This document shows positions 58,259 through 64,000 of a stretch of 64,000 nt of DNA, in pieces. The stretch spans positions 191,164,955 to 191,228,954 of the forward strand of contig JAHLJT010000631.1 in assembly GCA_031308135.1 (NCBI GenBank), given 5' to 3'. The DNA is from Acheta domesticus (Eukaryota; Arthropoda; Insecta; Orthoptera; Gryllidae). The translations under genes were made by a program, and so were the position numbers. The number at the start of each line of letters is the position of its first letter. Positions within the stretch are counted from its first letter, which is position 1. Below the pieces are notes generated by a model. That model was given only the letters and a program-made list of their open reading frames with translations. It searched no databases and was not told the origin of the DNA.

Positions 58259-58481
58259 AGGTCCATCAGCTGGCCCGCCCACCATAGTAGAATCAAATCA
58301 AACTAATACTACAAATTTTAACTATTGTATTACTAAATTATTACTGCAAAACCATATTTATAAGCTCGTCTTCACCCAAGAAAACCGGTAGCGGGCCTGT
58401 TGATATCAATAAAATAGTGAAAAATTCTGGTACTAGTTTGATTTGATTCTGCTCTGGTGAGCAGGCCAGCTTGATAGACCT
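58259..58481. mobile_element. Foldback MITE with ~50-bp inverted ends
   Basis: The left arm AGGTCCATCAGCTGGCC, a CGCCCACCATAGTAG segment and AATCAAATCAAACTAATAC match the complement of the right arm (GGTCTATCAAGCTGGCC, GCTCACCAGAGCAG, AATCAAATCAAACTAGTAC) with scattered mismatches. The loop of ~120 bp is AT-rich. No target duplication is clear, so the superfamily is undetermined. Confidence 0.75.
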
Positions 58482-58755
58482 TCGAGTTACGCACTGCTAA
58501 TGCTACTAGCTGGCACACATTCTGCGTGGGTTACGTGTTCACAAATGGGCTGCTGAGTTACTAGATTGCTGGGTCCGCGTCTGGATTTCGCTGCGGAGGC
58601 AATGGTGTAGATGTGTGGACAATAAAAATGTTCCCGTGTCTGTAATGTGCGTTGAAGCGCTTGGACGTGCGTTGAACTGCTTGTAAGTTGGAACAAATTA
58701 ATCAGATTTTCAAAATAACATTTAATATTTTTATTTTACCTGTTGAAAATCATTG
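58482..58755. other. No feature recognised
   Basis: Balanced DNA with GTGCGTTGAA(G/C)(T)GCTTG repeated twice near 58650-58685. A 69-codon minus-strand frame has no known motif. Confidence 0.45.
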
Positions 58756-59045
58756 TAGTGCGAGCTCAAATTTCATCGTTTGGAGAAAATTGTTCACATA
58801 TCTGGAGTATGCACGTTGAATTATTACTACAGAATAGATCACCACAAACTTGTCAATTCCTCAAAATAATATACACCATCTCCATATTGTCTGACATAGT
58901 AGTGTACGTTCAAAATTCATCATTAGAGAAAATTTCCCATCTTTTGAGTGTGTTGATTTGTACTTACAGGTTGCATAAGAACGAATTACTCAGATCTCTC
59001 AAGTTATACACAAAATGTTCAAACCATTTATTGTCAGTCGTGATG
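58756..59045. repeat. Diverged ~144-bp tandem duplication
   Basis: TAGTGCGAGCTCAAATTTCATC (shortened: TAGTG...CAAA(T/A)TTCATC) starts at 58756 and a related TAGTGTACGTTCAAAATTCA starts at 58900. The shared order continues through GAGAAAAT, CATAT/CATCTTTTGAGT and ATACAC(C/A). The unit length is divisible by three, so a 102-codon plus-strand frame stays open through both copies. The copies are diverged and no protein family is recognised. Confidence 0.5.
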
Positions 59046-60640
59046 GCGTAAGTACGAAATGTATCTAGAGAAAATATTTTTTCTAAGTTGTGTAGCACGT
59101 TATGTATTGTTCTAGACACGTCTGATCAATCATCAAAGCAGAGTGATCAGTTATAATTTTGCCTGTCTGGCATGACAAGTCATTTACTTAGGTTACACTT
59201 GTTAGACAATTCGAAATCGGTGTTTGTAATGTTTAGCTACCGCGATTCTCAATGGGTAACCTGAACAAATGTACCAAATACATTCGTCTGTTCAGGCAAC
59301 AGACGAGTTTCCTATCGCACAGTATTAGTGTTTGTGTTGTTAGTACACACCAAAGCCATCGCTAGGCACTCAGATCATTATTCACATAGAGCCTTAAATG
59401 GAGAGCCAGTGATTCAGAGTGTCGGACGTCATTCTCCGGCCGTCCTTTACCTACTAACTGGGTGAAAGGTACTAATTTTAAATTAAATTTAAGTCGGTTT
59501 AAGGTGGATGTTAAGTCAATATATATAGTATAATTCTGACACATTGGGCTATCCCATCTAAAATAAGAAATAATTACGTACTGAATCTTCCAAAGAAACA
59601 CCGTGGTAATGCACTAACTACTCATTTCTAAGAATCACTTTTACAGGTGAGTATTAGATTTACCAGATGTCTGTAATAGCATTAAAGTCAATAATTTGTC
59701 TCATTTGTTTTGTTGATAATAATGTTATTACTTTATATTTTACCGTTAATAACCTAATCAGTATAATTATTTTATTAAGATCAAGTTTTTTTCACACAAC
59801 TCTATATCATACACATTTGTTAATTACATGTTTTATTCATATTGAAGTTGAATAAGTTACTTGGAAATTATTACATTTTTATTACCTACTTTAGTACATC
59901 ATTTCTATAATTGGATATAGGTCCTAAAAGCACAATCGTTTGGTTTCGAGAATCTAAAAAAAAGATATGAAATGCTGGAGAGATCTGATATTGTTAACAG
60001 GACAATTGACTTAGGTCTTAATAACTTCCTCGGCATGTTTTGTATTCTACTGAGTAAAACAACGCAATGCCTCTGAATAAAGTTTTAGTGCCTGCTTATT
60101 CATCTGACTGTAAATTTTAATATTCCTTTAACAATGAGTGCTGCTTGGGATGATTTACCTAAACTATTTAATTTCGACGGTTCATTTTAACATTGTATTC
60201 TTTTAATACGTTGGAAAGAGTGCAAACAAGTTTAAGAAGTCTACCACACTATATTCTAATTTTGAAGGGGGAAAAACAATAAAGAAGATGTGTACACCTT
60301 TAAAAGAAAGCATTGAAACTGTATACTTCGAGGAGAAATTATATGTGGACACATTTAAATATTTCTTAATTGATTCTTTATCCGTGAAAGTGTTGTGCTT
60401 TCCTTCGTTTCAGGAACATTTGAAACATTAAAAATAAGTAGCCCCAAATTAGAAAAAAATCGCTCCAAATTTAATTGTGTATTACGTATAGTATTAAAAT
60501 TTCCATTATTTATTGAATGCAATAAAGTATTCGAATATAAAGACTCCATTTTCCAATGTAAAGACTTTTCCAACCAATACATTTCTAATGATTACTTCGT
60601 ACATCCGTTACAAGTTGTCGCCCACGTGTTGCGATCATTA
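59046..60640. other. AT-rich DNA, no gene recognised
   Basis: Includes a small hairpin CGTCTGTT/AACAGACG at about 59285-59305 and a balanced stretch at 59360-59460 that may be an old SINE fragment. The 125-codon frame at 60395-60772 runs from AT-rich DNA into a CpG-rich patch and shows no known domain. Confidence 0.45.
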
Positions 60641-60890
60641 ATATTTATGCGCGTGTCCGCACAAATTACCACCGCGGAAATCCATACAGCAACACGCAGT
60701 TTCATCCGTCTTCCCTCTCTCCGTATTTCACCTTGCGTTGAGAAATGGGGAGTGCGCCGGTGGGCCGTGTAATCGGCTTGCTGCGCGTGATTTGTGGCCG
60801 CGGCCGTGGCCGGTGTCGGTTTCTGCTTTGCCCTCACACCTGCCCGCCCTTTGATCGGAGGCGCCGCTATCGATCTGCCGATCGCCTCTT
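60641..60890. other. CpG-rich patch
   Basis: GC-rich with GGCCGCGGCCGTGGCCGG-type sequence near 60795. It directly precedes a SINE. Conflicting frames on both strands. Confidence 0.55.
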
Positions 60891-60892
60891 CA

Positions 60893-61400
60893 TTTCTTGG
60901 CTTGGGCCACTCGCACCGTAGAGGCTAGCGCTCTCGCTTTGCGCCTCCGGGTATCGGGATTCAAATCCCTCTCCGTCGGATCAGGGCGTCAGGTGATGTC
61001 ATTGCAGTGCCCGGGAATGTAGAGTTCGAATCGCGACAATGGCACGATTTTCGACACTAGCTAGATAGGTAGGTCGAATTGGGCTGCTGTCTGGTAGAGA
61101 ATTCTAGCGGCTGGCTGCTCAGATGTTTTCCGTGGTTTCTTAGATAAACACCATGCAAATATCGGAGCAGTACGCTAACAAACAGGCCACGGATCGCGCG
61201 CGTTTGTTCTTTCTCTTCATTGTCTTATCCGCACCCCTTACTTACAAACACGCTTGCAAGCACAGTGCACACTGACACGTACATCTGGAGGTAAGGTGGG
61301 AGCTTGAGCTTCTCCGCCCGAGGCGAGTGCCGAAGTGATATTTGGATAAATCCTCAAAGCCGACGTGCAGGTCGGCGGCGGAACTCTCCATCCTGCGAAG
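60893..61400 (+). mobile_element. SINE copy 4 of 4 (family S), with tRNA-type head
   Basis: The head contains an A-box-like GTAGAGGCTAGCG (about 60919-60931) and a clear B box GGGATTCAAATCCC (60956-60969), as in a tRNA-derived pol III promoter. The shared body follows: GATGTCATTGCAGTG, AGAGTTCGAATCGCG, TAGATAGGTAGGTCGAATTG, AGAATTCTAGCGGCTGGCTG, TTTTCCGTGGTTTCTTAG, AAATATCGGAGCAGTACGC, GGCCACGGATCGCGCGCG, ACCCCTTACTTACAAACACG, and a tail with GCCGACGTGCAGGTCGGC. It is the most complete copy and defines the family. Confidence 0.85.
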
Positions 61401-64000
61401 AAGAATATTGTCCCCCCTAGCGATAAAAAACTTTCACTACACGTAAAGGACTAATGAACAGAGCAGAAGTCGCGCCCAGAAATACGAAATGATCAAACAG
61501 GTCCCCTTCCAGCCATTGGATATGTGGTGGACAAAATAGAATCGCAATAGATTTTTTATTGGTGTTCTTCTGCATTCTCTACCTTTCATTCCACCGTTGC
61601 TCTAGCATAATGCATATCGTCACCAGGCTTTAAAATCACTTTATAATTCCAGGTATTCACTGAGGTGTATGTACAATAAAGATACTTTTTATTACCTGGC
61701 ATCCGTCCTTTGTTTGAAATACAGCCTCAAAGCATGTCAAACACGTGTTGCTAATGTAAAAATCTGTCTCATATTGTGTGATAGACGTGATTAGAAAAGT
61801 AATGGACACACATACATTTACTCGTTGCTGAGGAATATTAGAAAAGCGCTTGTACAAAATATACATTTATCATAAAAATATACATGCGTAAGATACAAGA
61901 CACATTTCTTCTGTATTCTTTTTTGTCGTACTGAAAGGAAGGTGTCGGGTGCTTCATGTATTTTTTTATCAAATACAGAATTTTAGAAATATAATTTTAA
62001 AATTTTTATTTTAAACTATGGGTTTTTGAATCACCTGTGCAAATATCTCTCGGAAGTACAAAGAAAAGACGTTAATTGTAACTCCATTAGGAATAATCGA
62101 GTAATCTGAGACGGGATCCATATTCATCAGATGACTCAGCGGTACATCACTGTAGGACAGGAGCAGCGTAAGGAAATACATTCTTCAGAAATCCGCGAAA
62201 AGGACCAGCACTCAATCCACTTCTTTTCGATATGCATACATGCACAACTGAAAATAATACTTAGTCTCCACAAAAATTATAAAGCTTCACAGTTATAGCG
62301 TATTTCGGAGCTATTCAACGCGGGCACATTCTGACTATTCTGAAAGGAGACGCCAGATTGGAGGGATACGAAAGAAATATTAAGGGTTTTTGGCAGAGAT
62401 TCAGATGAGTGGTGAAAATGTAGCCTCGCCACAATCTAAGGCTAAAGTCTTTTAAACCACAAGTAGCTATTGTTTGTACACGGCAAATAGCGTGAAGTAT
62501 CTTCAACAGGACGTTTCTGAGGAGCTGTGAGGGAGGGAGAGACTGCAAGGTGCAGTCACTTTGAGCTCCACATTATTTCCCAGACGCTGATGGCCACCAG
62601 CAAGTCTGTACTCACTGCCATTTCCCCGACGTTTTCGGTACCTGCGTCGCCGGAAAGCGAACTCTACACAACCCTCTGGTCGCATAAATTGCGGGAAATA
62701 ATTGGCTGACAAAACTTTTATTTGGCAAACAGCGAGAATCTTTTGAAATGGAATGAATGGCTAATTGTAAACGAATATGATCAACTGGAGAGAGAAAAAT
62801 TATTATTTTATTTTAAATGTAATTTTTGACTATTTTTTTGTTTGTAAAGTCGCTAATAATTTTAGTACGAATATCTGTCACGTAAGCGATTTTTAAAAGA
62901 AACTGTGTACTTCATTTGAGAATTGTAAAACTCAGTCTATTTCATTCACATTACTTAATCACCCTGCGACGAAGAGTTAGTGCTCGCTCGGGTATAACCT
63001 TACATTCACAAGGCTCAGCAACACATTTGTTTTTGAAATCTCCCAACAAATAATTAGCGGCATTGTACAGTAGCCTTCGCGGCGACGACCGGTCAACCCA
63101 GATATTCCCAGTATACAACACATTCTGGCGTACAGACTACGTTACGTATAAACCAGGCGTGTGAAAATCCCCCACCCACCCACCTCTTGGGAAAACCGGC
63201 GCTCCTGTAAGCACGGGCAAATCCCCCTTATTCCACTTTCATTCCCCTCCAAGTCTAGAAAGTGGTGTTCTTCTCGCGCAAGCTGGATAAAGCACCCTTT
63301 GAAATGTTTGAATAACTTTTTGCCTACTCTCGTTTGTATAGTTTTTCATTAAATGATTATGCAATGTAATGCGTGTAGCTATAATGTAAAATTCATTATC
63401 AAGTAAATTTGTAGTTCTCATCTGTCACCTTCAAGAAAACCTCTTAATTTTATTGTTTTATTGCATCAACCTTACAGATAGACAGCTTTTTTTAACTATT
63501 TTTGTTCCTAATCTGAACGTTGGAAGTTAATGCAATCAATTGTATTTTAAGTGAAGGCAATTACGAAATAAAGATCCTTTCAATTCAAACAATTTTGGAT
63601 CTCAAATGAAATACGTTCAAGTATTAATGATGTATTTGATTTTGAATTATCTTTCTGTGCTTTAGTAGAGGAAATCTGAATGCATATCACTTCATTTGAA
63701 TCAATAACTTTCAAGATGCCTTCCTCAAAAGACTGTTACGACACAGGTATCCTATGACGTACCTGCAACCTCAGAGAGGCTTGTAGAATCCTTACTACAA
63801 AAATTCGCTGGCAATTTCTCTGGACGCAATGCCTGCGAACTCAAGTAAGCTAGTTACCTTGTCTGCAGCCTAATCTAAACCGTCTAGGTACGTCACTGTG
63901 TCCTCGCTTCTCGATTAAGTCATTGAACAACTTTTCATTTGGCCTCCAAACGATTTGTTTTTTTCAAATTGCACGAAATATATTATATTAACGTGAACTA
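61401..64000. other. No gene recognised
   Basis: AT-rich with balanced stretches at 62510-62700 and 63060-63290. Frames of 60-77 codons occur on both strands without recognisable motifs. I see no terminal repeats, tandem arrays or RNA genes here. Confidence 0.5.

Noticed and set aside
60900..60980. Possible tRNA gene
   Set aside because: A and B boxes are present but the sequence does not fold into a full cloverleaf by eye and continues into the SINE body shared with three other copies.
1..64000. CRISPR array, operon, bacterial promoters or terminators
   Set aside because: The sequence has eukaryotic non-coding character with SINEs and LINEs; tandem arrays lack CRISPR repeat-spacer structure.

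Overview
This window reads as non-coding nuclear DNA from an animal, most likely an insect with a large, repeat-rich genome. It is AT-rich, with GC/CpG-rich islands of roughly 0.25-1 kb scattered along it, tRNA-headed SINEs, and relics of most major insect transposon superfamilies. The wording of one SINE family resembles a SINE type I associate with cockroaches, termites and their relatives (Polyneoptera). That taxonomic guess is inference only. I found no intact protein-coding gene, rRNA or functional tRNA. The long open frames lie in GC-rich low-complexity DNA or inside repeats and lack recognisable domains. The longest, 383 codons on the minus strand at 42.8-44.0 kb, is a proline/serine-rich read-through of a purine-rich tract.

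Layout. 0-9 kb: C-rich and G-rich minisatellites (1-76, 1977-2145), a minus-strand SINE (7.39-7.77 kb), and a 750-bp field of TCAC/ACGTCA-like words (7.84-8.59 kb) leading into a CpG island. 10-20 kb: a hAT non-autonomous element with a perfect 8-bp target duplication (10207-10848), a fragment of a dispersed repeat (10.9-11.35 kb, 'family F' here), a SINE (16.4 kb) and a pogo/Tigger remnant (18.67-19.39 kb). 20-27 kb: CpG islands, a ~100-bp tandem repeat and another SINE. 27-34 kb is the densest transposon cluster: a second hAT element (27329-28128), a minus-strand LINE tail ending in an (ATT)n run (28.5-28.94 kb), and a 4.4-kb inverted repeat structure (29.57-34.03 kb) that contains a piggyBac-like insertion (31055-32153). 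35-42 kb: C-rich low-complexity DNA, a family F fragment, a Harbinger element (39964-40544) and a decayed LINE reverse transcriptase (40741-41760). 43-52 kb: a 1.1-kb purine-rich tract, a decayed transposon-type protein (46.9-47.7 kb), a SINE carrying a nested hAT-like MITE (48.35-48.97 kb), a second SINE type, and a hAT element with an array of AATATGC words (50662-51313). 52.7-55.5 kb: a 2.8-kb element with ~565-bp, almost identical terminal inverted repeats. 55.5-64 kb: a CpG island, a small foldback MITE (58.26 kb), a 144-bp duplication and a SINE with a clear tRNA-type promoter (60.9 kb).

No genes work together here; the story is one of layered insertions. SINEs and hAT/Harbinger/piggyBac derivatives are diverged. 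The 52.7-55.5 kb element stands out because its arms have hardly diverged from each other, implying recent mobility or arm-to-arm conversion. The best candidates for something not covered by standard families are family F with its 4.4-kb foldback structure, and this long-TIR element.
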